A stretch of 64,000 bases of DNA from Saccharothrix sp. S26 (GCF_021390395.1 NZ_JAJUWT010000007.1:1-64000), one strand, 5' to 3'; shown: positions 19,642-28,402, counted from the stretch's first letter. Program-made: numbers and translations. The notes: generated from the letters alone by a model not told the origin.

Positions 19642-20564
19642 GCCAACGCGGTCTTGAGCACGGCCGCCGCCTGGTTGATCGCGGCTTCGGCGGCGGGGGT
19701 CCCGCGCAGCGCGTTGAGCATCACGAAGTCGTGGATCACGCCCTGGTAGCGCACGGCGGTCACCGGCACGCCGGCTTCGCGCAGCTTGTTCGCGTACGCC
19801 TCGCCCTCGTCACGCAGCACGTCGGCCTCGGCGGTGATCACCAACGCCGGCGGCAGCCCGGTCAGCTCCTCCACCGTCGCCCGCAGCGGTGACGCGGTGA
19901 TCTCCGCGCGCTCCGCCTCCGAAGTCGTGTACTGGTCCCAGAACCACTGCATCGCGTCGCGCCGCAGGAAGTAGCCCTCGGCGAACTCGTGGTACGACGG
20001 CGTGTCGAACGACGCGTCGGTCACCGGGTAGAACAGCACCTGCTGCCGCAGCGCCACGTCACCGCGCGCCTTGGCCAACAGCGTCAGCGCCGCGGCCATG
20101 TTGCCGCCGACCGAGTCGCCCGCCACGGCCAGGCGCGAGCCGTCGAGCCCGTGCGCGCCGCCCTCGGCGACGATCCACCGCGCCACGGCGTAGCTCTCCT
20201 CCAGCGCCACGGGGTAGTGCGCCTCGGGCGAGAGGCTGTAGTCGGGGAACACCACGGCCGCACCGGCGCCGACGGCCAGCTCGCGCACCAGCCGGTCGTG
20301 CGTCTTCGCGTTGCCGAACACCCAGCCGGCGCCGTGGATGTAGAGGACGACGGGCAGCGCGCCGGTCGCGCCGAGCGGCCGGACGATCCGGACGGGCGCC
20401 TCGCCGACGTTCACCCACTCCTCGTCCACGTCGGGCTTGGCCACCTCGCCGGCCTGCACGCCGTCGACGGCCTGCCGCCCCTCGACCGGGCCGAGGTCGA
20501 ACAGGTACGGCGGGTTGGCGGTCGCGGCGGCGAACTCGGCGGCGGCGGGCTCCAGGACGGTCAT
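19638..20564 (-). CDS. Alpha/beta hydrolase, HSL-type esterase/lipase
   Basis: 308 residues. The oxyanion-hole motif is HGAGW, the nucleophile elbow is GDSVGG, the acid is the D in EADVLRDEGEAY, and the histidine is in GVIHDFVML. These place it with hormone-sensitive-lipase-like esterases that act on short acyl esters. No signal peptide is seen. The chosen ATG 20564 has GAGGAG upstream; a start 22 codons earlier is less likely. It is divergent from the OhrR-like MarR gene at 20706, which may control it, and its 3' end overlaps tetR by 4 bp. Confidence 0.88.
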   Translation of the reverse strand: MTVLEPAAAEFAAATANPPYLFDLGPVEGRQAVDGVQAGEVAKPDVDEEWVNVGEAPVRIVRPLGATGALPVVLYIHGAGWVFGNAKTHDRLVRELAVGAGAAVVFPDYSLSPEAHYPVALEESYAVARWIVAEGGAHGLDGSRLAVAGDSVGGNMAAALTLLAKARGDVALRQQVLFYPVTDASFDTPSYHEFAEGYFLRRDAMQWFWDQYTTSEAERAEITASPLRATVEELTGLPPALVITAEADVLRDEGEAYANKLREAGVPVTAVRYQGVIHDFVMLNALRGTPAAEAAINQAAAVLKTALA

Positions 20565-20705
20565 CTCGGGCTCCTCTGGGTCGTGCGGTCGAACCTGACC
20601 ACTGAAACATAGGCCGCGATTACATCGCACACAATCTAAATGGGTGCAGGTGTATCGTGGGTCTGGTCACAGGCGGGCCGCCGTCACGAGGAGGGGAAGG
20701 CGGAC

Positions 20706-21137
20706 ATGCGGGACTTCAGCCTCGAGCTGGACGACCAGCTCTGCTTCGCGCTCTACGCCGCTTCACGCGCGGTCACCGCGCGGTACCGGCCGCTGCTCGA
20801 CGACCTCGGCCTGACCTACCCGCAGTACCTGGTGATGCTGGTGCTGTGGGAGCGCGGCGCGGTCCCGGTGAAGGACGTCGCCGCCGCGCTCCAGCTCGAC
20901 TACGGCACGCTCTCCCCGCTGCTCAAGCGGCTGGAGGCGGCCGGCCTGATCCGCCGCGAACGCCGTCCCGACGACGAGCGCTCGGTCCGGCTCGTGCTCA
21001 CCGAGGAAGGTGACGAGCTGCGCCGACGCGCCCAGGACGTGCCGCCCGCGATGGGCGAGGCGATGAACCTCGGCGAGGAGGACACGGCTCGGCTGCGCGC
21101 CCTCCTGCGCACCTTGGCCGACAACGTCAGCCGCTGA
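20706..21137 (+). CDS. OhrR-like MarR-family regulator
   Basis: 143 residues. The winged helix core is YPQYLVMLVLWERGAVPVKDVAAALQLDYGTLSPLLKRLEAAGLI followed by the wing RRERRPDDERSVRLVLTEEG. The N-terminal DDQLCFALYAASRAV segment carries the cysteine at the position of the peroxide-reactive residue in OhrR, and the tyrosine in ALYA that hydrogen-bonds it. This suggests a one-Cys redox sensor. No ohr gene is adjacent. The nearest partner is the divergent esterase gene, with a 141-bp gap. ATG 20706 has GAGGAGGGGAAGG before it. The end overlaps htdX convergently by 11 bp. A related protein is encoded at 39959-40408. Confidence 0.85.
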   Translation: MRDFSLELDDQLCFALYAASRAVTARYRPLLDDLGLTYPQYLVMLVLWERGAVPVKDVAAALQLDYGTLSPLLKRLEAAGLIRRERRPDDERSVRLVLTEEGDELRRRAQDVPPAMGEAMNLGEEDTARLRALLRTLADNVSR

Positions 21138-21927
21138 TCACGCCCTCCAGGTGCGGTCGGTCCGACCACAGCGCGAACCGCCAGCCGTCGCCGGTCGGCG
21201 CGGACGAGAAGCCGACCTCGCCCGGCAGCAGGATCGGGGTCTTGAACCGCACGTCGACCTCGTGCGCGTCGGGCAACCGCCCCTCGAACGCCGCCACGCA
21301 CCGCGCCTTCGACCACATCCCGTGCGCGATGGCCCGCGGGAAGCCGAACGCCTTGGCGGTCAAGGCGTGCAGGTGGATGGGGTTGCGGTCGCCGGACGCG
21401 TCCGCGTACCGCCGGCCGAGGTCGCCCGGCAGCCGCCACCGCGCCGTCGGCTCGGGTGGTTCGGCCCGCGGCGACGACTCCTTCGCGGCGGCACCCTCCC
21501 GGCGGAGATAAGTCGACACGTCGACCCACACCTCCTCGCCGTCCACCGACACCGAGGTCACCACGTCGAACTGCCGCCCGCGCTCGTGCGGCCGCAGGTC
21601 GGCCAGCGCCACGCGCAGCGACAGCGGCTCGGCCGCCCGCAACGGCCGGTGCTGCGTGATCCGGTTGGCCACGTGCACCAGGCCGGGCAGCGGGAACGGG
21701 AATCCCGGCCCGGTCATCAGCCGGACCTGCGACGCGAACCCGAGCACGTGCGGGTAGGTGATCGGCAGCTCGTCGCGCACGCCGAACCCGCACACCTTGT
21801 TGTAGCGCGCCAGGTGTTCCGGGTCGACGGTCAGCTCGGCGTCCAGGGTGGACCGCGGCAGCTCGGAGCCGCGCCGGGTGAACCCGGTCAGCGCGGCCTT
21901 GGCGTAGAGCAGGGTCAGGTTCGCCAT
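21127..21927 (-). CDS. htdX: MaoC-like (3R)-hydroxyacyl dehydratase, HtdX type
   Basis: 266 residues, double-hotdog hydratase. The N-terminal hotdog (residues ~30-130) contains YNKVCGFGVRDELPITYPHVLGF. The C-terminal hotdog has the catalytic signature RYADASGDRNPIHL (Asp and His) followed by AIAHGMWSKA. It catalyses reversible hydration of 2-enoyl to (3R)-hydroxyacyl thioesters. The start ATG shares one base with the fabG4 stop (TGATG), so the two are translated together. The order htdX-fabG4 with fadA2 divergent matches the M. tuberculosis Rv0241c-Rv0242c-Rv0243 locus. Confidence 0.88.
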   Translation of the reverse strand: MANLTLLYAKAALTGFTRRGSELPRSTLDAELTVDPEHLARYNKVCGFGVRDELPITYPHVLGFASQVRLMTGPGFPFPLPGLVHVANRITQHRPLRAAEPLSLRVALADLRPHERGRQFDVVTSVSVDGEEVWVDVSTYLRREGAAAKESSPRAEPPEPTARWRLPGDLGRRYADASGDRNPIHLHALTAKAFGFPRAIAHGMWSKARCVAAFEGRLPDAHEVDVRFKTPILLPGEVGFSSAPTGDGWRFALWSDRPHLEGVISG

Positions 21928-23249
21928 CACGCCCCCAGCAGGCTCTGCCCGCACACGCGCACGACGTTGCCGTTCACCCCGGCCGACGCCGGGTGCGCGA
22001 ACCACGCGATCGCCTCGGCGACGTCCACCGGCAGGCCGCCCTGCGACAGGCTGTTCATCCGCCGACCCGCCTCCCGGATGAACAACGGCACCGCGGCCGT
22101 CATCCTGGTCTCGATGAACCCCGGCGCGACCGCGTTCACCGTGGCGCGGCCCGCGAGCCGCCGCGACAGGGAGTCGACCATGCCGATCACGCCCGCCTTG
22201 GTGGTGGCGTAGTTGGTCTGCCCGACGTTCCCGGCGATGCCCGCGATGGACGACACGCCGACGATCCGCCCGTTGGGTCGCAGCGCGTCGGCGGCGAGCA
22301 ACGCCTCGTTGACCCGTTCCTGGGAGGCCAGGTTCACCGCGACCACCGCGTCCCACCGGCCGGCGTCCATCTTCCCCAGCGTGCGGTCGCGGGTGATGCC
22401 CGCGTTGTGCACGACGACGTCCACCCCGCCGTGCCGCCGGCCGAGGTGCTCGGCGATCCGCGCGGGCGCGTCGGGCGCGGTGATGTCGAGCTGGAGCGCG
22501 GTGCCGCCGACCCGGTTGGCCACCGCGGACAGCTCGTCACCCTGCGCGGGCACGTCCAGGCACACCACGGTCGCGCCGTCACGTCCCAGCACCTCGGCGA
22601 TCGCCGCGCCGATGCCGCGCGCCGCGCCGGTGACGAGGGCGACCTTGCCGTCCAGCGGCCGGTCCCAGTCCCGGGGCGCCTCGACGTCGGCGGGCCCGAT
22701 CCGCACCACCTGCCCGGAGACGTACGCCGACCGCCCCGACAGCAGGAACCGCGCGGTCGACTCGATCGCGTCCTCACCGCCGGGCCCGACGTACACGAGC
22801 TGGGCCGTGCCGCCGCGCTTGAGCTCCTTGCCGACGCTGCGCGTGAAGCCCTCCAGCGCGCGTTGCGCGACCTGCGACTCCGCCTGCTCGGGCGGTGTGC
22901 CGAAGACGACCACGCGGCCGCACGGCCCGAGGGAGCGGATCACCGGCGCGAAGAACTCGTGCAGCTCGCGCAGGCGTTCGACCGAGTCGATGCCGGACGC
23001 GTCGAACACCAGCGCGCCGTACCGCTCGCCGCTCGACGTGCCGTCGGCCACGGTGAGGCCCGCGGACTTCGCCGCCGCGTGGAGCGGATCGACCAGCCGG
23101 CCGTCGCCGCCGATCAGCACGGGCCCGTCCAGCGGCGGTTTTCCGGGTGAGTGGCGGCGCAGCGGGTACGGGTCGGGCAGGCCGAGCTTGCCCACGACGA
23201 ACCGCCCGAGGCCGGACCTGGCGAACGACTGGTAACGATCCATGCCCAC
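21927..23249 (-). CDS. fabG4: High-molecular-weight 3-oxoacyl reductase, FabG4 type
   Basis: 440 residues, longer than ordinary FabG (~245). Residues ~40-190 are a degenerate flavodoxin-like domain (PVLIGGDGRLVDPL, RVVVFGTPPEQ). The C-terminal SDR domain has the dinucleotide loop TGAARGIG (~TGxxxGIG), NAG in VVHNAG, SSIAG and the YATTK catalytic Tyr/Lys pair. It reduces 3-oxoacyl thioesters or works in reverse. The first codon is taken as GTG 23249 with GGGAG just upstream; ATG 23243 is also possible. It is divergent from fadA2 across a tandem palindromic operator. Confidence 0.9.
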   Translation of the reverse strand: MGMDRYQSFARSGLGRFVVGKLGLPDPYPLRRHSPGKPPLDGPVLIGGDGRLVDPLHAAAKSAGLTVADGTSSGERYGALVFDASGIDSVERLRELHEFFAPVIRSLGPCGRVVVFGTPPEQAESQVAQRALEGFTRSVGKELKRGGTAQLVYVGPGGEDAIESTARFLLSGRSAYVSGQVVRIGPADVEAPRDWDRPLDGKVALVTGAARGIGAAIAEVLGRDGATVVCLDVPAQGDELSAVANRVGGTALQLDITAPDAPARIAEHLGRRHGGVDVVVHNAGITRDRTLGKMDAGRWDAVVAVNLASQERVNEALLAADALRPNGRIVGVSSIAGIAGNVGQTNYATTKAGVIGMVDSLSRRLAGRATVNAVAPGFIETRMTAAVPLFIREAGRRMNSLSQGGLPVDVAEAIAWFAHPASAGVNGNVVRVCGQSLLGA

Positions 23250-23260
23250 ATCACACTCCC

Positions 23261-23288
23261 TACTCGCTAGTAAGTCTACTGATGAGTA
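23261..23288. promoter_or_regulatory. Tandem TetR-type operator between fabG4 and fadA2
   Basis: TACTCGCTAGTA (23261-23272) and TACTGATGAGTA (23277-23288) lie 16 bp apart, exactly the spacing of the pair at 18875-18902. They sit 12 bp before the fabG4 GTG and 41 bp before fadA2, so one bound regulator could block both promoters. Confidence 0.75.
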
Positions 23289-23329
23289 GGTAACATTGGC
23301 GCCACCTGCCCACCACCCTGGAGGACGAC

Positions 23330-24598
23330 ATGGCCCGAGTAGCCATCCTCGGCGGCAACCGCATCCCGTTCGCCCGGTCGAACGGCCCCTACGCCACGGC
23401 GTCGAACCAGGACATGCTCACCGCCACCCTGGACGGCCTGGTCAGCCGGTTCGGCTTGCAGGGCGAACGGCTCGGCGAGGTCGTCGCGGGCGCGGTGCTC
23501 AAACACAGCCGCGACTTCAACCTGGTCCGCGAGGCCGTGCTCGGCAGCAGGCTGTCCGCCGAGACGCCCGCCTACGACGTGCAGCAGGCGTGCGGCACCG
23601 GGCTGCAAGCGGTGATCGCGGTGGCCAACAAGATCGCGCTCGGCCAGATCGAGGTGGGTGTGGCGGGCGGCGTGGACACCACCAGCGACGCCCCGATCGG
23701 CGTGAACGAGGACCTGCGGGGTGTGCTGCTGGAGTTCAACCGGGCCCGCGGCGTCGGTGCGAAGCTCAAGGCGGCGCTGAAGCTGCGGCCCCAGCACGTC
23801 GTGCCGGACGTGCCGCGCAACGGCGAGCCGCGCACCGGCCTGTCGATGGGCGAGCACGCGGCGATCACCGCCCGCGAGTGGGGCATCGCGCGCGAGGACC
23901 AGGACGAGCTGGCCGCCGCCAGCCACCGCAACCTCGCCGCCGCCTACGACCGGGGCTTCTTCGACGACCTGGTCACCCCGTACCTGGGCCTGACCCGCGA
24001 CCAGAACCTGCGGCCGGACTCGTCGGTGGACAAGCTCGCCAAGCTCAAGCCCGTGTTCGGCCGGGGCGAGGGCGCGACGATGACCGCGGGCAACTCCACG
24101 CCGCTCAGCGACGGCGCGTCCGCCGTGCTGCTGGCGTCGGAGGAGTGGGCCGCGGCGCACAACCTGCCCGTGCTGGCGTACCTCACGTTCACCGAGACGG
24201 CGGCGGTCGACTACGTGCACGGCGGCGAGGGCCTGCTGATGGCGCCCGCCTACGCGGTGCCGCGGATGCTGGCGCGGGCCGGGCTGACGTTGCAGGACTT
24301 CGACTTCTACGAGATCCACGAGGCGTTCGCGTCCCAGGTGCTCGCGACGTTGAAGGCGTGGGAGGACGCGGACTTCTGCAAGGGCAGGCTCGGGCTGGAC
24401 GCCCCGCTCGGCCCGATCGACCGGACCAGGCTGAACGTCAACGGCTCGTCGCTGGCCGCCGGGCACCCGTTCGCCGCGACCGGCGCGCGGATCGTCGCCA
24501 CGCTGGCGAAGCTGCTCGCCGAGCGCGGCTCGGGGCGCGGGCTCATCTCGATCTGTGCGGCGGGTGGTCAGGGGGTTACGGCGATCGTGGAGCGCTGA
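23330..24598 (+). CDS. fadA2: Acetyl-CoA acyltransferase (thiolase), FadA2 type
   Basis: 422-residue thiolase. The nucleophilic cysteine is in QQACGTGLQA (residue ~88), the catalytic histidine in GHPFAATGAR, and the second cysteine in SICAAGGQG near the C-terminus. NEDLRG and GNSTPLSDGAS are also typical. It cleaves 3-oxoacyl-CoA to acetyl-CoA, the last beta-oxidation step, or runs the condensation. The ATG at 23330 follows GGAGGACG. It is divergent from fabG4-htdX, which matches the conserved locus of mycobacteria. Confidence 0.92.
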   Translation: MARVAILGGNRIPFARSNGPYATASNQDMLTATLDGLVSRFGLQGERLGEVVAGAVLKHSRDFNLVREAVLGSRLSAETPAYDVQQACGTGLQAVIAVANKIALGQIEVGVAGGVDTTSDAPIGVNEDLRGVLLEFNRARGVGAKLKAALKLRPQHVVPDVPRNGEPRTGLSMGEHAAITAREWGIAREDQDELAAASHRNLAAAYDRGFFDDLVTPYLGLTRDQNLRPDSSVDKLAKLKPVFGRGEGATMTAGNSTPLSDGASAVLLASEEWAAAHNLPVLAYLTFTETAAVDYVHGGEGLLMAPAYAVPRMLARAGLTLQDFDFYEIHEAFASQVLATLKAWEDADFCKGRLGLDAPLGPIDRTRLNVNGSSLAAGHPFAATGARIVATLAKLLAERGSGRGLISICAAGGQGVTAIVER

Positions 24599-24663
24599 GG
24601 CCCGAGATTAGCCCGAACGGGTGTTGTTAGTAACACAACGCGTTCCCGTTCCGTTTCCCAGGC

Positions 24664-25797
24664 ATGAACCACTCACGGCTCTTCGCCGCAGTCGTGCTGG
24701 TGGCGGCATCCTGTGCTGCCTGCGGGGACGCGTCCCGCGAAACCACCACCGTGCGCATCGGGGTGACCGCGTCGGCCAACGAGCCCCGGGTCGCGCTCAC
24801 CGAGACCGTCGTCGACCGACTGGCGGAGGCGGTCGACCAGGGCGTGACCCGGGTCGTCGTCTACCGGCAGGGCGAGGACTCCGGCGGCGCGTACTCCGAC
24901 GACGACTTCACCGTGCGTGACGGCAACGAGGTGCAGGGCGACGCGGCGCTGCGCGAGCTCGGCTTCGAGGAAAACCTGAACCGGCTGACCGGCAAGCTCA
25001 GCCAGCTCGGCGGCGACAGCGACGACCTCGACCCGCTGTCGGTGCTCGCGGACATGGCGTCCGCGGCGGGACCGGCGGTGCTCGTGCTGCAGACCAGCGG
25101 GTTGCAGACCACCGAACCGCTCGACCTGACCCGGCTCGGTCTCGACTTCGACGTGCGCGCCGTCGTGGCGTCGGTGCCCGACGACGCCGTGCCGGAGCTG
25201 ACCGGCAAGGACGTGATCTTCTCCGGGCTGGGCCAGGTGTCGGGCGACCAGCGGCCGCTGCCGCCGGGGGCGCGGGACGCGCTGGTCGAGCTGTGGCTCG
25301 GCATCTGCGCGAAGTTCGGCGCGAACAGCTGCACGCTCGACCCGGAGCCGGTTCCCGGCGGGGCGTCGATCGGCCGCGGCGAGGTGCCCACCGTGGACAT
25401 CGGCGAGGTCGTGCACGACGACGCGTCGGTGCACCTGCCGAACTCCGTGCTGTTCAAGGCGGGTAGTGACGAGCTCGCGGCGGGCGGGCGCGAGGTGCTG
25501 GCCGAGGTGGCCAAGAAGTTCGACGCCCGCACGACCGCGCGGGTGGTCGCCCGCACGGCCAGCGGCTGGTCGTCGGCGGAGGCCGCGGTGAACCTGACCC
25601 AGCGGCGCGGCCAGCGGGTGGTGTCGACGCTGGTGGAGCTGGGCGTGAGCCGGGCGGCGTTCACCGAGGTCGTGGGCGCGGGCTTCGCCCGGCCGCTCGC
25701 GCCGGACCTGGACGGCTACGGCGACCTGATCGCCGACGCCGCCGCCCGCAACCGCTCCGTCGTGGTCGAGCTGGCCGACCCGAAAACCAGCAGCTGA
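24664..25797 (+). CDS. OmpA-domain lipoprotein
   Basis: 377 residues. The N-terminus is a signal peptide (LFAAVVLVAASC) with a lipobox ending AAC at residue ~20, so it should be anchored to the outer face of the membrane. The mature middle region (VRIGVTASANEPRVAL onward) looks like a von Willebrand-like or Rossmann-like fold (VLVLQTSGLQTT) without a clear MIDAS. The C-terminal ~110 residues resemble an OmpA-like peptidoglycan-binding domain (SVLFKAGSDELAAGGREVL, later QRRGQRVVSTLVELGV). It is isolated between fadA2 and a repeat cluster. Its role may be wall association; the substrate of the middle domain is unknown. Confidence 0.75.
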   Translation: MNHSRLFAAVVLVAASCAACGDASRETTTVRIGVTASANEPRVALTETVVDRLAEAVDQGVTRVVVYRQGEDSGGAYSDDDFTVRDGNEVQGDAALRELGFEENLNRLTGKLSQLGGDSDDLDPLSVLADMASAAGPAVLVLQTSGLQTTEPLDLTRLGLDFDVRAVVASVPDDAVPELTGKDVIFSGLGQVSGDQRPLPPGARDALVELWLGICAKFGANSCTLDPEPVPGGASIGRGEVPTVDIGEVVHDDASVHLPNSVLFKAGSDELAAGGREVLAEVAKKFDARTTARVVARTASGWSSAEAAVNLTQRRGQRVVSTLVELGVSRAAFTEVVGAGFARPLAPDLDGYGDLIADAAARNRSVVVELADPKTSS

Positions 25798-25800
25798 CCC

Positions 25801-25889
25801 GCGTGTCCTACCTCCAGAACGCGCGTGTCCTACGTTCAGAACGGGTGTGTCCTACGTTCAGAACCCCCGAATTCAACGCTCAGGACACA
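25801..25889. repeat. Three 22-bp tandem repeats plus one inverted copy
   Basis: Direct copies begin at 25801, 25823 and 25845 with a core GTGTCCTAC(G/C)TTCAGAAC and a 22-bp period; the first differs (CCTCCAGAAC). The segment at 25870-25889 has a degenerate inverted copy ending in AGGACAC. The block fills the gap between two convergent gene 3' ends (25797 and 25897). It looks like a dispersed extragenic repeat that could act in transcript ends. I find no other copy in this window. Confidence 0.75.
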
Positions 25890-25896
25890 TGGGGCG

Positions 25897-26523
25897 TCAG
25901 TCGAGGAGCGTCCACGAGGCCGTGCAGCGGACCGTGACGGTGATCTGCTGGGCCTCCAGGTTGAGCTGGTCCATCTGCGGCGGCACGCCCGGCGCGCCGC
26001 CGTAGCCGGCCGCCATCATCCGGTGCGACGACTCGACCGCCCACCCCTCGGCGTCGCCGTCGGTCAGCCGCTGCAACGGCCCCAGCCGCACGCCGAGGGC
26101 CTGGGCGTACCCCTCGGCACGGCGGCGCGCGTCACGCACGGCCTCACGCTGGGCTTCGCGCACGGCGTCCGCGTCCTCCTTGAGCTGCCACGTCGGCCCG
26201 TGCAGCCACGTCGGCTCGGCGGTGACGAGTGCGCCCAGCAGGCCGTCGAGGCCCGAGACGTCGTCGACCCGCACCACGTAGTTCTGCACGGCCCGGCTGC
26301 CCGAACGGCGCTTGCCGTCCCAGTTGTCGTGCACGTTGAGCTGCCGCGACCGCACCTCGACGCCGGGGCGTTCCAGCGCGGGCTCCACCCCGGCGATCCG
26401 CGCGGTCAGCAGGTCCACCGCCTCGCTGCGCGTCGAGCCCAGCGTCTCGAAGCTCACCTGCACCTCGGCGCGGTCGGCGGTCCGCTCGACCTTGCCGACG
26501 CCCTTCGTCACCACCTCAGCCAT
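25897..26523 (-). CDS. SIMPL-domain (DUF541) protein
   Basis: 208 residues. The SIMPL pattern is visible: GVGKVERTADRAEVQVSFETLGST at the N-terminus, RSRQLNVHDNWDGKR in the middle, the long charged helix VREAQREAVRDARRRAEGYAQALG, and the end LEAQQITVTVRCTASWTL. No signal peptide is seen, unlike many family members, so it may be cytoplasmic. The biochemical role of the family is poorly defined. The start ATG 26523 is not preceded by a clear site. Confidence 0.82.
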   Translation of the reverse strand: MAEVVTKGVGKVERTADRAEVQVSFETLGSTRSEAVDLLTARIAGVEPALERPGVEVRSRQLNVHDNWDGKRRSGSRAVQNYVVRVDDVSGLDGLLGALVTAEPTWLHGPTWQLKEDADAVREAQREAVRDARRRAEGYAQALGVRLGPLQRLTDGDAEGWAVESSHRMMAAGYGGAPGVPPQMDQLNLEAQQITVTVRCTASWTLLD

Positions 26524-26645
26524 GGCACGACGCTACCGCCGATGTGGCTTCATAGCGCTATATAGCTCAAACCCTAGATCAGCCAATATCGCCCGACACG
26601 GCTCGAGTATTGGATGCGTCGTAGACACCTCGATACCTTCCGAGG

Positions 26646-27839
26646 ATGGACCCGGTGCGCAACCCGTTCGCCCCCGGAGCGGGCCAACGGCCACCCGAGC
26701 TGGCCGGGCGCGACAAGGAGCTGCGGGCGTTCGAGGTCGTGCTCGAACGGGTCGCGCGCGGCCGGCCGGAACGCAGCCTCGTGCTCACCGGGCTGCGCGG
26801 CGTGGGCAAGACCGTGCTGCTGGGCGAGCTGCGGTCCATGGCGATGAAGCGCGGCTGGGGCGCGGGCAAGATCGAGGCACGGCCCGAGGCCGGGTTGCGC
26901 CGCCCGCTGTCGGCCGCGTTGCACCGGGCGATCCGCGACCTGGCCGTGCGACACCGCGCGCCGGACCGGGTGGAGGCCGTGCTCGGCGTGCTGAAGGCGT
27001 TCGCGCTGCGATCCAACCCCGAGGACGCGAAGCTGCGCGACCGCTGGCAGCCGGGCATCGACGTGCCCGCCGCGGTCGGCCGGGCGGACTCCGGCGACAT
27101 CGAGATCGACCTGGTGGAGCTGTTCACCGAGGTCGCCGAGCTGGCGCAGGACGTGGGCACGGGTGTCGCGCTGCTGATCGACGAGATGCAGGACGTGCCG
27201 GCGGACGACATCTCGGCGCTGTGCGCGGCGTGCCACGAGCTGTCGCAGTCGGGCGCGCCGCTGGTCGTGGTCGGCGCCGGCCTGCCGCACCTGCCCGCCG
27301 TGCTGTCGGCGTCGAAGTCGTACTCCGAGCGGCTGTTCCGGTACGTGCGCATCGACCGGCTCTCGCGGGAGGACGCCGACCGCGCCGTGCTGGCGCCCGT
27401 CGACCGCGAGGAGGCGGGCATCGAGCCGGAGGCGCTGGACGCGTTGTTCGACGCCTCGGGCGGCTACCCGTACTTCATCCAGGCGTACGGCAAGGCGGCG
27501 TGGGACGCCGCACCCGCCGACCCGATCACCGCGACGGACGTGGCGGTGGCCGCGCCGGAGGCGGACGCCGAGCTGGCGGTCGGGTTCTTCGGGTCGCGCT
27601 ACGAGCGGGCGACGCCGGCGGAGCGGGAGTACCTGCGCGCGATGGCGGAGCTGACCGACGGCAAGGACGCGGGCGTGAACACCGCGCAGGTGGCCGAGCA
27701 CCTGGGCCGCAAGCCGTCGTCGCTGTCGCCCGCGCGGGACAGCCTGATCAAGAAGGGGCTCGTGTACTCGGCCGAGCGCGGGCAGATCGCGTTCACCGTG
27801 CCCCACTTCGGCCGGTTCCTGCTCGGCCGCGAAGACTGA
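26646..27839 (+). CDS. AAA-type ATPase with C-terminal winged helix
   Basis: 397 residues. The P-loop is GLRGVGKTVLL (residues ~46-56) and Walker B is ALLIDEMQDV (~178-187), with a sensor-like VVVGAGLPHL. The second half has DASGGYPYFIQAYG, a lid motif of Orc/Cdc6-like and STAND-related ATPases, then a helix-turn-helix-like end (TAQVAEHLGRKPSSLSPARDSLIKKGLVYSAERGQIAFTVPHFGRFL). The fold suggests DNA-associated or regulatory ATPase activity. Unlike orc1/cdc6 it stands alone in a bacterium. ATG 26646 has AGGATG close upstream. Partners are not evident from the neighbours. Confidence 0.8.
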   Translation: MDPVRNPFAPGAGQRPPELAGRDKELRAFEVVLERVARGRPERSLVLTGLRGVGKTVLLGELRSMAMKRGWGAGKIEARPEAGLRRPLSAALHRAIRDLAVRHRAPDRVEAVLGVLKAFALRSNPEDAKLRDRWQPGIDVPAAVGRADSGDIEIDLVELFTEVAELAQDVGTGVALLIDEMQDVPADDISALCAACHELSQSGAPLVVVGAGLPHLPAVLSASKSYSERLFRYVRIDRLSREDADRAVLAPVDREEAGIEPEALDALFDASGGYPYFIQAYGKAAWDAAPADPITATDVAVAAPEADAELAVGFFGSRYERATPAEREYLRAMAELTDGKDAGVNTAQVAEHLGRKPSSLSPARDSLIKKGLVYSAERGQIAFTVPHFGRFLLGRED

Positions 27840-28088
27840 ACGGCGCTGACCTGCGGTTATCCGTCAGCTTCGGTTGCATCGCGTCATCTAGTGCGCACGC
27901 TAGAGAGTTGGGCCGCTCGCATCCGGTCCATCAGGTGTCGCTCAGGCGAATCGTCGGAGGCCACGAGGTAGACGCCGACGATTCATCGGTGTGTGCGGCA
28001 CCTCACCGGATAATCGGGTGCGTCGGGGCGTGTGAAGGTGCATACTTGAGGCACACACCGAGAGACCTTTGAGAGGGATGAACCCCCG

Positions 28089-28235
28089 ATGAACTTCACT
28101 GCGAAGCTCCGCGCTCGTCGTGTCGAGGCTCGCAACCGCAAGGCTGTCGCCCGAGCGATCGACATGGCGCCCACCCCGGCCATGCGTCACGAGCTGATGG
28201 CGATCGCCCAGGCTCAGGTGACCTCCCTCCGCTGA
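28089..28235 (+). CDS. Small basic protein, 48 residues
   Basis: ATG 28089 to TGA 28233-28235 encodes MNFTAKLRARRVEARNRKAV followed by ARAIDMAPTPAMRHELMAIA and QAQVTSLR. A GAGAGGGAT site lies upstream and a strong terminator (28322-28362) follows 87 bp after the stop. The protein is basic at the N-terminus and helical throughout, without a membrane segment. The spacing, codon use and flanking signals make a real gene likely, even though it is short. I recall similar small uncharacterised proteins in related actinomycetes but cannot verify homology here. Function unknown. Confidence 0.7.
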   Translation: MNFTAKLRARRVEARNRKAVARAIDMAPTPAMRHELMAIAQAQVTSLR

Positions 28236-28321
28236 GGGTGATCTTCCTCCGGCGCGCGTGACGACCACCCGATCGACACCGGGTGTGCGCCCCGTCGTCC
28301 GCGCTCCGGCGAAGGGGGAAC

Positions 28322-28362
28322 GACGAAGCCCTGCCGCACCTCCCGCGCGGCAGGGCTTCGTC
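28322..28362 (+). terminator. 16-bp perfect stem terminator
   Basis: GACGAAGCCCTGCCGC and GCGGCAGGGCTTCGTC form a perfect 16-bp stem with a 9-nt loop, downstream of the 48-residue protein gene. Confidence 0.8.
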
Positions 28363-28402
28363 ATGTCACATTGTGATACCCGCCACACCCAATAGGGGAT
28401 GT

